DNA from: Spirochaetales bacterium
Lineage (GTDB): Bacteria; Spirochaetota; Spirochaetia; SZUA-6; RPPD01
Length of the DNA stretch: 64,000 nt
Direction of reading: 5' to 3'
NCBI GenBank assembly: GCA_016930675.1
Contig: JAFGGG010000043.1
Span: forward strand, 1 to 64,000
Part shown: piece after piece, positions 17,728-26,124 of the stretch
How positions within the stretch are numbered: the first letter of the stretch is position 1
Layout of the letters: each line of letters starts with the position of its first letter
Program-made: the position numbers and the translations under genes
The notes under the pieces: model-generated
The model's database searches: none
The model's input: the letters and a program-made list of their open reading frames with translations, nothing else
What the model was told of the DNA's origin: nothing

Positions 17728-18066
17728 ATGGATGAGACCATTATGTCGAACAGCAAAGTCGGCAAACGTTTAAAGGGTTATAAAAAATTCGATGTGTTCA
17801 GTCTTACTTTTCAGGGAAAATCAATGCCCGTGGTAAGCTCCATCACCGTGGGCAGAGACAGAAAGAATAATATTCAAATTGACGATAACCTTACTTCCCG
17901 CCGGCACGCGGTAATTCAAAAGATCAAGGACGCCTACTTTATCAAAGACCTTAACAGCACAAACGGCACTTTTGTGAACAATAAACAAGTGCCGCAGGCA
18001 AAATATATAAAGCTGCACAGGAATGATGTAATTAAAATCGGTCGTACGGAAATAATAGTCACTTAG
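17728..18066 (+). CDS. FHA-domain protein
   Basis: This 112-aa protein is almost entirely one forkhead-associated domain, which binds phosphothreonine peptides. The conserved ligand residues are present: ITVGRDRKNNI (Gly-Arg), LTSRRHAVI (Ser-x-x-His) and DLNSTNGTFVNN (Asn-Gly). It is a single-gene unit: a promoter before it and a terminator plus a 123-nt repeat after it. No Ser/Thr kinase is encoded in the window, so its partner is unknown. AGGGG precedes the ATG. Confidence 0.85.
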   Translation: MDETIMSNSKVGKRLKGYKKFDVFSLTFQGKSMPVVSSITVGRDRKNNIQIDDNLTSRRHAVIQKIKDAYFIKDLNSTNGTFVNNKQVPQAKYIKLHRNDVIKIGRTEIIVT

Positions 18067-18068
18067 AA

Positions 18069-18191
18069 GAGCTTCTTGCAAAAATATTATTTTTGCAAGA
18101 AACTCCTAAAATGGAAATTGTCAACTTATTATGGTATAAAGAATAAGTATTTTGCGAACTTAATATATTTTGAGTTTTGCAATTTTCTCAG
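18069..18191 (+). repeat. 123-nt dispersed repeat, copy 1
   Basis: It begins with a long inverted repeat TTCTTGCAAAAATA / TTATTTTTGCAAGAA and contains a second pair, TGGAAATTG near the middle and CAATTTTC at the end. A second copy with roughly 85-90% identity by eye lies at 47680-47801. Both start shortly after a gene's stop codon. No ORF is inside. Confidence 0.85.
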
Positions 18192-18205
18192 AAAACTAAA
18201 AAACC

Positions 18206-18240
18206 AAAACTAAAAAGCCTAACTCTTTAGTTTTTTTTTT
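18206..18240 (+). terminator. Intrinsic terminator after the FHA gene and repeat
   Basis: A weak stem AAACTAAA/TTTAGTTT is followed by ten T residues (18231-18240). Confidence 0.5.
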
Positions 18241-18249
18241 AATACTACA

Positions 18250-18278
18250 TTGACAACCTGCTTTGCATCCCCTATCAT
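18250..18278 (+). promoter_or_regulatory. Sigma70-like promoter of the OmpA lipoprotein gene
   Basis: TTGACA (18250-18255), a 17-nt spacer and TATCAT (18273-18278) precede the AAAGGAGG site and the ATG at 18317. Confidence 0.6.
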
Positions 18279-18316
18279 GGAACCAGATATTTCTTAGCAA
18301 AAGGAGGACAAGAAAT

Positions 18317-19471
18317 ATGAAAAAAATCCTTATTTTATTAATGGTGGTGAGTTTCGTATTTGCGATGTGTAAATCGACCGATCAAACAGCCACGGAAAGT
18401 TCCCTCGGCAATCCGATGCTCACTGAACCTAATCCAAATGATCCTTTATACACAGACAATATGGCCTTTTCACCAAACGGAGACGGTAAACAGGATACCA
18501 TAAAAGTGATTCCCAATTTGCAGGATACCGAAGGTGTAAGCAAGTATGAACTGCGCATAAAGGATGCAAAAGGCAATACAGTAAAACAGATGTCAGGCGA
18601 CCTCAAGGGCCTAAAAACCTATTCCTGGGACGGAAAGGACGATAATGGCAAACTCCTGCCTGAAGGTATGTACGTCGCGGAAATAACCTTGATAAATGCA
18701 TCGGGAGAGAAAAAAGTTATCAATTCGAACTACTTCAATCTGGACAACTCTCCTCCGGAAGTAGCTATGCTCCTGGCACCTTTGCCGTTCTCACCGGACG
18801 GTGACGGTGTAGCGGACACGCTTACCCTGACCTTAACGGCTAACGATATAAGTCCCGCGGCCAGCTGGGATGTTAAAATAAAAGATGCAAACAAAAAGTT
18901 GTTCCACACTCTAAAAGGAAAAGATACGGTTCCCGCTCAAAAAACATGGAACGGTTATTCCGCAAACGGTACACAGGTTAAATCCGCTTCCACCTATACG
19001 GTGGAGTTCAGCGTGATTGATAGGGCGGGGAACGCGGCTTCAACGTTGGCCGAACTCCCCATTGATATTCTGGTTTTTAAAGTGGGCAGCAAACGCAAAC
19101 TTTTCGTGCGCTCAATTACATTTAAAGCCTATAAGACCTCATTTTCAAACATTAATACTGGAGAGGTTAAAGATGTTGTGCGCTGGATCGCCAACATCCT
19201 AAAGAAGAATCCCAGTTATAATCTGATTGTTGAAGGCCACGCTCTTAATATCTATGAAAACAAACCTGATAAATATCAGGAGGAAGAAGCCGTGCTCATT
19301 CCTCTGTCCAAGCAGCGGGCAAAGATCATAAAAGACCTCATTGTGGCAGAGGGGATCGACGCGGACAGAATCACCATCCAGGGCTTGGGAAGCAGCGAGC
19401 CGATCGTGGCTCCGAGCGACGCTTCAAACCGCTGGAAGAACAGACGGGTTGAGTTCCTGCTTGTAAAGTAA
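18317..19471 (+). CDS. OmpA-family lipoprotein with FlgD-type Ig domains
   Basis: The protein is 384 aa from the ATG at 18317 (AAAGGAGG upstream). It has a lipoprotein signal ending in VFAMC. Two FlgD/gliding-type immunoglobulin-like repeats follow, each starting with an FSPNGDG or FSPDGDG motif and containing YSWDGKDDNGKLLPEG-like turns. The C-terminus (about 255-384) is an OmpA domain that binds peptidoglycan: NLIVEGHALN, SKQRAKIIKDLIV, ITIQGLGSSEP and NRRVEFLLVK. I infer an outer-membrane lipoprotein tethered to the wall. Confidence 0.85.
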   Translation: MKKILILLMVVSFVFAMCKSTDQTATESSLGNPMLTEPNPNDPLYTDNMAFSPNGDGKQDTIKVIPNLQDTEGVSKYELRIKDAKGNTVKQMSGDLKGLKTYSWDGKDDNGKLLPEGMYVAEITLINASGEKKVINSNYFNLDNSPPEVAMLLAPLPFSPDGDGVADTLTLTLTANDISPAASWDVKIKDANKKLFHTLKGKDTVPAQKTWNGYSANGTQVKSASTYTVEFSVIDRAGNAASTLAELPIDILVFKVGSKRKLFVRSITFKAYKTSFSNINTGEVKDVVRWIANILKKNPSYNLIVEGHALNIYENKPDKYQEEEAVLIPLSKQRAKIIKDLIVAEGIDADRITIQGLGSSEPIVAPSDASNRWKNRRVEFLLVK

Positions 19472-19493
19472 ATATTTTTTTGTATAGCCAACC

Positions 19494-19523
19494 AAGGGCT
19501 GTCTTTAAGACAGCCCTTTTTTT
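19494..19523. terminator. Strong bidirectional terminator
   Basis: AAGGGCTGTCTT and AAGACAGCCCTT form a near-perfect stem with a minimal loop, followed by a T-run. It lies between the convergent OmpA lipoprotein and Hsp20 genes and can serve both. Confidence 0.85.
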
Positions 19524-19553
19524 ATCAATGTTTTATCAATAATAGAAAAAATG

Positions 19554-19952
19554 TCAGGCTTTACGTGTCTTGGCCAGCATAATGCAAAGCAGACCGTCTC
19601 TGAAGCTGATGGAAATATTTTTATTTTCCACATCATTGGGAATAGTAAAGGAACGTGAAAAACTCGGCTTTCTCCGTTCTTTAAGCAAATAGATGTAGTC
19701 TCTCTCCGTCTCACCGTCTTCTTGATTTGATTGCAGGGTAATAAGTTTCTCATCGATCTTAACCAGCACATCCGTGCCGGTTAAACCGGGCAGCTCCGCT
19801 TCCAGGATATAGCAGTCCTTTTTTTCTTTTATATCAACGGCAGGATAACTGTCGACAAAAAAAGGCGTATGGGCAAAAAAATCTTCATATTCATCGCTTA
19901 ACGGATCCTGGGCCACGGCTAAATTTTCCACGGCGTCTTCCTCAGTTGCCAT
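19554..19952 (-). CDS. Hsp20/alpha-crystallin small heat-shock protein
   Basis: The 132-aa protein starts at ATG 19952, which has AAGGAGG 8 nt upstream; the track start at 19985 lies before that site. An acidic N-terminal arm (ATEEDAVENLAVAQD) precedes the alpha-crystallin domain with YPAVDIKEKKDCYILEAELP, FSRSFTIPNDVE and the late RDGLLCIML motif. It acts as an ATP-independent holdase in the cytoplasm. The C-terminal extension is short (AKTRKA) and lacks an obvious IxI motif, so oligomerisation may be limited. Confidence 0.88.
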   Translation of the reverse strand: MATEEDAVENLAVAQDPLSDEYEDFFAHTPFFVDSYPAVDIKEKKDCYILEAELPGLTGTDVLVKIDEKLITLQSNQEDGETERDYIYLLKERRKPSFSRSFTIPNDVENKNISISFRDGLLCIMLAKTRKA

Positions 19953-20297
19953 ATCTTTTTCCTCCTTATCAATAACAACAGGCATTGTTCATATAATATC
20001 TGCAAAAACCATGCCAAAATAATTCAAGAATTATAATTCTATATAATAACAGTAATTATAGATACAGCCTCAATCTCAAACAGCTGTATTTGACAAATTT
20101 TCATCTAACTGTATCATTTATCATACAGTAACTTTATTTTTGCGATACATTCTCCCCTCAAAAGCGAAGTACTGAAAATGATAATAATTGGGCGCATACT
20201 ATTGACTATCCTTTTCCTGTTTTGTTATCTTTATAATTCCATTAGTCATGCATTAATAAATTAATTTCCCTCTTTCAAAGGAGAGATCAGAAAATAG
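19953..20297. other. Intergenic region without genes
   Basis: This is an AT-rich divergent spacer between hsp20 and the activase gene. TTGACT near 20201 with TTATCT 17 nt downstream could be the activase promoter; AAAGGAGA precedes its ATG. I see no CIRCE-like inverted repeat for hsp20 and no ORF. Confidence 0.5.
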
Positions 20298-23200
20298 ATG
20301 AAAAAAGCACAATCAACAACTAAAACCCTGGGTATTTGTCTGGGCGCGTCCACAATCTCCGCCGTGGAACTCATGCAGGAGAACAGCGGTATTTCTATTG
20401 CACAAACCATCATCCTGCCCCATGAAGGTAATCCGAAAAAAGTATTCGGCGAACTTATAGATAAATTCAAAAACAACGATCACAAGGTACTGGTAACCGG
20501 CCGAAAATTTCGTAATTTTGTACGCCTGCCTAATATTACCGAACCTGAAGCCATAGAATACGCTCTTGAGTTTATTTCCAACGGCAGTAAAAAATATGAC
20601 GCCATAGTATCCGCTGGCGGTGAAACCTTTATGGTTTACAGACTGGATCACAATCACAAGGTGGCGGGAATTTCAACAGGCAATAAATGCGCCTCAGGTA
20701 CCGGGGAGTTTTTTCTCCAGCAGATAAAGCGCATGAATCTCGGCATTCATGAAGCGGTGGATCTGGCCGATAAAGGCACACCCTACGCGGTCAGCGGACG
20801 CTGTTCCGTATTCTGTAAATCCGACTGCACCCACGCCCTGAACAAGGGAGAACCGATTGCCAATGTAACCGCGGGTCTCTGCCAAATGATTGCGCAAAAG
20901 ATAACCGAGCTGCTGGCAAAAATACCTCACGAAAATATCATAGTAGTGGGCGGTACGGCGCAAAACAAAGTAGTAATCGATAATATAAAAAAGGATATAA
21001 AAAACGTGCTGGTTCCTTCCGAAGCGGCTTATTTTGAAGCCCTGGGCGCCGCGCTGGCCGCTTTTAACCGCGGCAAAAAACTTTCCGCGAAGTTGTACAA
21101 TGAAGGCCATTCCAGCTTTTCCTTTCTGCCGCCGCTAAAGGATTTCGAAAATTTGGTCACGTTCAATAATATTACTTACGCCAAAGCCAAAACGGGCGAC
21201 ACCTGCATCATAGGACTCGACGTCGGGTCCACCACCACTAAAGCGGTGCTGTTAAGGGCAGAGGATGATGTATTTCTGGCCTCCGTTTATTTACGCACCA
21301 ACGGTAATCCGGTGGAGGCATCCCGTCAGTGTTACGAAAGCATTTTAAAACAGCTCGGCGGAACCAAGGTTAATATAATCGGCGTCGGAGTAACCGGCTC
21401 GGGTCGTCAGATCGCCGGCCTCTACTCACTGACCGACGGGATTATCAATGAAATAATCGCTCACGCTTCGGCCGCCGTATATTTTGATCCTGACGTGGAC
21501 ACGATTTTTGAAATCGGCGGACAGGACGCGAAATACACCTATATCACCAATTCGGTGGCTTCGGACTACGCCATGAACGAGGCCTGTTCCGCGGGAACCG
21601 GTTCGTTTCTGGAAGAAGCGGCATACGAATCATTGGGTGTCAAGGTTGAAGACATAGCCGAGCAGGCCATTCAGGGGGAGCGTCCGCCCAACTTCAACGA
21701 TCAGTGCGCCGCTTTTATCTCCTCCGATATCAAAAACGCCACCCACGAAGGAATTTCACGCCATGATATTTTAGCGGGGCTGGTATACTCCATCTGCTTT
21801 AATTATATCAACAGAGTAAAAGGTTACCGCCCTGTGGGAGAAAAGGTGTTCGTGCAGGGAGGAGTATGTTATAACCGGGCCGTACCTCTGGCCATGGCGG
21901 CCATCCTACGCAAACCGATCGTAGTGCCGCCGGAACCCGGACTCATGGGAGCCTTCGGCGTGGCCCTGGAATTGAAGAAGCGTTTGGATCTGGGTTTGGT
22001 CGAGAAAAAGCAGTTCGATCTGAAAAGCATGATCGCGCGCAAAGTAACTTATGAAAAACCTTTTATCTGCGCGGGCGGCAAGGAAAAATGCGACCTTAAA
22101 TGCAGTATCAACCGCATCCGCATAGAGGACAACCTCTATCCTTTCGGCGGCGCCTGCAACCGTTATTATAATCTGCGCTTTAAAATCAAGATGGATCCGG
22201 AAGAGCTCGATCTGGTTAAGGTGCGCAACCGGCTCCAGTTCGAAAAGTACGCTCCGCCCGCGGCGGCAAAATTGGAAGGGCCGGTAATCGGGATTAACAA
22301 GAGCTTTCTCTCGGACAAGCTCTTCCCCCTCTATTATAACTTTTTCACCGCTTTGGGTTGCAGAGTCATTGTTCCCCATGAGATGAATCATGAGGCACTG
22401 GATCGGCAGACCTCGTCAATGTGTTATCCCGCTCAGGTTGCCATCGGCTTTTTCGACACACTCACCGGCCGGAAACCGGACTACTATTTTATGCCGCATG
22501 TCGAAGAGCTGTATGTTCACAAAGGCAATACGCGAAAAGAATTTTCCTCAACCTGTATTTTTATTCAGGGCGAGGCGTTTTGGATGCGTCAGATCTTTAA
22601 GGACAAACCTTTAACAGATAAAATAATCGCTCCCACCATCAATTTTAACGAAGGGTATGAAAAAGGCCGTCCCGCTTTTTTAGCCGTTGCCAAACAGCTT
22701 AAAATGGCAAAAAAACAGGCTGAACAAGCTTACAGCAAGGCTGTGTCCATGCAGATGGCCTTTGAAGAGGAATGCTGGGCCATCGGTAAAAAGGCTATCG
22801 AGGATCTCCACAACCAACCCGATAAAATCGCGGTTATTGTATTGGGACGTCCCTATAATGCCTTCAGCGATGAAGCCAACAAAGGCATCCCCAAAAAAAT
22901 TACCACCAGAAACCATCTGGTAATACCCGCGGACATGGTGCCTATTGATAATGAGCCGCTGGCCTTTCCTCATGATGATTATCTGCACTGGGAAATCGGA
23001 CAGCAGCTTATCAGGGTTTCCCAGGTGGCAAAGCGCGATCCCCAGCTGTTTGCCGTGTATATCACGAATTTCCTGTGCGCCATCGATTCGCTGCTCGTCA
23101 CCTATTTTCGCAAGATTATGGGGACCAAACCTTCACTAACGCTCGAGCTTGACGGACACACAGCGGACGCGGGTATTAATACGCGCATCGAAGCCTTTTT

Positions 23201-24638
23201 GGATATCATTCACAACTATATCCAGGTACAAAAAAGCGCGCAGCTTTTAACTCAGAACCACTTCACACCCGCGCACATGAGTATAGAACATAGAGGAATC
23301 TTCTTTGTGGATACGGAGGGTAAACGGTTCCCGTTAAAACATCCGGAAGTTACCATGATCATCCCTTCCATGGGCGATCTGGGAAACCGTGGTTTCGCGG
23401 CTGTGTTCCGAAAACTGGGGATAAAGGCCGTGGCACTGCCTATTGCCGATATCGAAGTCCTGCGCTTCGGACGCGGAGTTACTACCTGTAAAGAATGTCT
23501 GCCCATGATCATCTGCGTGGGATCCATGCTTAAATATCTGGAAAACCATAACAATCCGAATGAGAAGCTGGTGGTTTTTCAACCACGGGCCGCGGGATAC
23601 TGCCGCCTGGGCCAGTATCACGTATACATGAATATACTTATTCGCGAGCGAAAGCTTTCCAATGTGGCGGTACTGTCTTTAGCCAATGAAGAGCGCTATG
23701 CGGGCGTGGGACCCACCTTTGCTCTCTCGGCCTGGGAAGCGATTGTGGTCAGCGATGTGATGGACGATATCCGCAATTCGATTATGGTTCTGGCCCAAGA
23801 TCCAACGGAGGCCATGCGGGTTTTCAATGAAGAATACGACAAGATTGTCGATACCTTTGCCGGCAAGATCAAACATTCAATCTACCGCCAGCTTAAGCTT
23901 ACCGCGGGGCGCCTGGCGCAGATACCTCTAAAAATGACCATCGAGCAGGCGCCTCAGGTCATTGTGATGGGTGAGATTTTTGTGCGCCGCGACTCCTTTT
24001 CCAACCAGAACATCGCCAAGATGCTGGCCGAGCGCGGATTCGTGGCCCGGCTTTCTCCCGTAATGGAGTGGATATACTACCTCAACTATATGATCAAACA
24101 CGGACTGCACAAATCGGATCACACCCTGCTGGGCGCGCTGGAATTCTTTGTTTCCGATAAAACACAGCATATAGTCGAAAAGCGTATAAAAAAGATACTT
24201 GCCGCCTCCGGTCTTTATGAAACGGAGCTGATAGATATTGAAGATATCGTCAATTTTTCCAAGCATATCGTACCGCCCACCTTAAAAGGCGAACCGGGCA
24301 TGATTATGGGTATGCTCATGCGCGACGCCCTGAACAAATACGCCGGCATCATCAATATCGGTCCTTTCGGCTGTATGCCCGTGCGCTTTACCGAAGCGGT
24401 AGTTTCCAACAACACGGATATGCAAAGCAAGCTTGAAGCATACGAGCAGGCGGGAGAGGACAAACAGGCTTTTATCGAGCGGTTCGTCAAGGACGAACGC
24501 ATTCCTTTTCTTACCGTGGAATGCGACGGTAATCCGTATCCGCAGTTACTGGAAGCGCGGTTTGAAAGTTTTTGTCTGCAGGCGTCCCGTGTGGCTTTGA
24601 AGCAGGGTAAACAGACTGGTATGCATATCAGTGTTTAA
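20298..24638 (+). CDS. Giant acyl-CoA dehydratase activase (BadF/HgdC-DUF2229-HgdB-like)
   Basis: This 1446-aa protein has two ASKHA ATPase modules in tandem. The first (about 10-255) shows LGICLGASTIS, STGNKCASGTGEF and VVGGTAQN. The second (about 303-560) shows CIIGLDVGSTTTKAVLL, EIGGQDAKYTY, CSAGTGSFLEEAA and VQGGVCYNRAVPLA. Next comes a cysteine-containing segment (CAGGKEKCDLKC), a DUF2229 domain (about 650-880) with SMCYPAQVAIG, and a C-terminal HgdB-like region with GRGVTTCKECLPM and GPFGCMPVRF cysteines. Related activases use ATP to push an electron from a [4Fe-4S] cluster onto a dehydratase or double-cubane partner. Here activator and acceptor-like domains are in one chain. The substrate is unknown. 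Its stop overlaps the convergent PilZ gene by 4 nt. Confidence 0.85.
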   Translation: MKKAQSTTKTLGICLGASTISAVELMQENSGISIAQTIILPHEGNPKKVFGELIDKFKNNDHKVLVTGRKFRNFVRLPNITEPEAIEYALEFISNGSKKYDAIVSAGGETFMVYRLDHNHKVAGISTGNKCASGTGEFFLQQIKRMNLGIHEAVDLADKGTPYAVSGRCSVFCKSDCTHALNKGEPIANVTAGLCQMIAQKITELLAKIPHENIIVVGGTAQNKVVIDNIKKDIKNVLVPSEAAYFEALGAALAAFNRGKKLSAKLYNEGHSSFSFLPPLKDFENLVTFNNITYAKAKTGDTCIIGLDVGSTTTKAVLLRAEDDVFLASVYLRTNGNPVEASRQCYESILKQLGGTKVNIIGVGVTGSGRQIAGLYSLTDGIINEIIAHASAAVYFDPDVDTIFEIGGQDAKYTYITNSVASDYAMNEACSAGTGSFLEEAAYESLGVKVEDIAEQAIQGERPPNFNDQCAAFISSDIKNATHEGISRHDILAGLVYSICFNYINRVKGYRPVGEKVFVQGGVCYNRAVPLAMAAILRKPIVVPPEPGLMGAFGVALELKKRLDLGLVEKKQFDLKSMIARKVTYEKPFICAGGKEKCDLKCSINRIRIEDNLYPFGGACNRYYNLRFKIKMDPEELDLVKVRNRLQFEKYAPPAAAKLEGPVIGINKSFLSDKLFPLYYNFFTALGCRVIVPHEMNHEALDRQTSSMCYPAQVAIGFFDTLTGRKPDYYFMPHVEELYVHKGNTRKEFSSTCIFIQGEAFWMRQIFKDKPLTDKIIAPTINFNEGYEKGRPAFLAVAKQLKMAKKQAEQAYSKAVSMQMAFEEECWAIGKKAIEDLHNQPDKIAVIVLGRPYNAFSDEANKGIPKKITTRNHLVIPADMVPIDNEPLAFPHDDYLHWEIGQQLIRVSQVAKRDPQLFAVYITNFLCAIDSLLVTYFRKIMGTKPSLTLELDGHTADAGINTRIEAFLDIIHNYIQVQKSAQLLTQNHFTPAHMSIEHRGIFFVDTEGKRFPLKHPEVTMIIPSMGDLGNRGFAAVFRKLGIKAVALPIADIEVLRFGRGVTTCKECLPMIICVGSMLKYLENHNNPNEKLVVFQPRAAGYCRLGQYHVYMNILIRERKLSNVAVLSLANEERYAGVGPTFALSAWEAIVVSDVMDDIRNSIMVLAQDPTEAMRVFNEEYDKIVDTFAGKIKHSIYRQLKLTAGRLAQIPLKMTIEQAPQVIVMGEIFVRRDSFSNQNIAKMLAERGFVARLSPVMEWIYYLNYMIKHGLHKSDHTLLGALEFFVSDKTQHIVEKRIKKILAASGLYETELIDIEDIVNFSKHIVPPTLKGEPGMIMGMLMRDALNKYAGIINIGPFGCMPVRFTEAVVSNNTDMQSKLEAYEQAGEDKQAFIERFVKDERIPFLTVECDGNPYPQLLEARFESFCLQASRVALKQGKQTGMHISV

Positions 24639-25642
24639 TGCAGCACAACACGCATGATTTTATCTCTGACCGCCTCTTTAATGGAGACAAAAGCGAGACT
24701 TAAACTGGCATCTTTTTCCGAAACCCTGGCCACGCGTGTCTGAAGCACAAGCGGTTCATCGGGCTTAAGCTTCATCAGTAAAATAAGCTCCATCCCTCTA
24801 AACGCCTTAATCCCCGGATTTTTTACCTTTGCCCCGCCTCCTCCCAGATCGAGCAGGTAGGTATGATAGGTTTTACCGGCGGAGCCGGGCACTTTCAGGA
24901 CCGCGGGAAGGTGCAGCGGTTTTCTGTAATAATTGCGGTTCTGCACGCGCTCCAGATGTTCGGAATGCGCCACCTTAAGCCGGTTGTCTCCGCTTTCAAT
25001 AACATGGGTGCGTACCATATAATACCCCGACCGGGAATCAACCTCCAGCAGGATCGAATCTCCGCTCCCTGCCTCCGCTTTGGTGATTATGGTGAGTCCC
25101 TCCTCATCTATCGCGTCGATTCTTCCTTTGACCGTGCCCGCTTTTTGCAGGTTGAGTTTGACATAAATACCCGTAACAAATTCCGCGGTGGAATGCAATT
25201 GATGCGATCTTTCCCTCCCGCCGCCATGACTTTCACTTGATAATCCCAGCTTGATCCTGATTTTGGCCACCTGTTCATCGTCAATCCCTTCTTTTTCCGC
25301 CATCAGCCGGGCGCAGGTGGTGAAGGTATGCGCATGAGTGAGGATATCACTGAGATATTTCTTGTCACGGGGAAAATAGCGGGCCATTTTTTCAACGAAC
25401 GTGGTTTCTTGAGTGGTAAGTCCTCTTTTTATAATGATGTTTTGAAAACGCTCCCGTGAGCGTTTGAGAGTTTTTCGTCTGTTTCTGATCTGGGAAATAA
25501 TAAACAGCAGCAGAGCTAAAAATAAAAGCCCGAAAAGCACGGCGAACAGAATGAATTCCAGAGGACTTTTTTGAAATCCACTGGCCACAGAATCGAAAAA
25601 TTCATTCAACTTTTCGGCATCGAAAATAATTATTTGAAACAT
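24635..25642 (-). CDS. Membrane-anchored PilZ protein
   Basis: This 335-aa protein has one TM helix (about 29-50, FILFAVLFGLLFLALLLFII) followed by a basic segment RNRRKTLKRSRERFQ, a helical region, a YcgR-N-like beta domain (about 150-230) and a C-terminal PilZ domain. RNYYRK supplies the RxxxR c-di-GMP arginines. The second motif reads DLGGGGAK where DxSxxG is usual, so the serine is replaced by glycine. This may weaken but need not abolish binding. The likely role is a c-di-GMP effector at the membrane, perhaps for motility. It matches the HD-GYP phosphodiesterase at 59803. Confidence 0.8.
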   Translation of the reverse strand: MFQIIIFDAEKLNEFFDSVASGFQKSPLEFILFAVLFGLLFLALLLFIISQIRNRRKTLKRSRERFQNIIIKRGLTTQETTFVEKMARYFPRDKKYLSDILTHAHTFTTCARLMAEKEGIDDEQVAKIRIKLGLSSESHGGGRERSHQLHSTAEFVTGIYVKLNLQKAGTVKGRIDAIDEEGLTIITKAEAGSGDSILLEVDSRSGYYMVRTHVIESGDNRLKVAHSEHLERVQNRNYYRKPLHLPAVLKVPGSAGKTYHTYLLDLGGGGAKVKNPGIKAFRGMELILLMKLKPDEPLVLQTRVARVSEKDASLSLAFVSIKEAVRDKIMRVVLH

Positions 25643-25754
25643 GGCATTCTATTAATAAATATAAAAACTTTAATAATGATAAACAAGCACGCCCGCAAGT
25701 AAATTAATACGCGGCATGATGCTGTTATGAAAATTATTTTATCATGCTATCCTG

Positions 25755-26009
25755 CTAAGTAACCTTATAGACAACATCATGAGATCTTATTTTTTCAGGC
25801 ACTTTGATTCCCACGGCCGATCCGGGTCCGGCTTCCTGTACACTTTCATGCTCGATCTGCATGGATTCGATTGTAAAAGTAACATCCGTGGTATGCCCTT
25901 GAACGTGCAGGGTATCGCCCACGCGAATGGTGTCATTTTCAACAGTAATCGCCGCCACTCCGATATGGGCGAAATAATCTTCGATTTTACCAATTTTTAC
26001 TTCCGCCAT
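25755..26009 (-). CDS. EF-Tu domain-2-like small protein
   Basis: The protein is 84 aa from the ATG at 26009 (AAAGGAG 6 nt upstream; the track start at 26060 is rejected). The sequence KIGKIEDYFAHIGVAAITVE then IRVGDTLHVQGHTTDVTFTI matches the stand-alone beta-barrel proteins annotated as translation elongation factor-like, which resemble EF-Tu domain 2 and the U32 peptidase C-terminal domain. Their function is unsettled. It is a monocistronic gene in an AT-rich context. Confidence 0.8.
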   Translation of the reverse strand: MAEVKIGKIEDYFAHIGVAAITVENDTIRVGDTLHVQGHTTDVTFTIESMQIEHESVQEAGPGSAVGIKVPEKIRSHDVVYKVT

Positions 26010-26087
26010 ATTAACTCCTTTATTAACTGAAATTATAGTATCAGTATAAATGATAGCCATAAAATTTCAAGAACAGGGATTCTAAAT

Positions 26088-26116
26088 TTGCATAATTATG
26101 TTAAAAATAGTATAAA
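26088..26116 (+). promoter_or_regulatory. Promoter placed for a leaderless TPR lipoprotein mRNA
   Basis: TTGCAT (26088-26093), a 17-nt spacer and TATAAA (26111-26116) end only 8 nt before the ATG at 26125. No Shine-Dalgarno lies between. A start site 7-8 nt after the -10 box would coincide with the ATG. Confidence 0.5.
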
Positions 26117-26124
26117 ATACCGTA

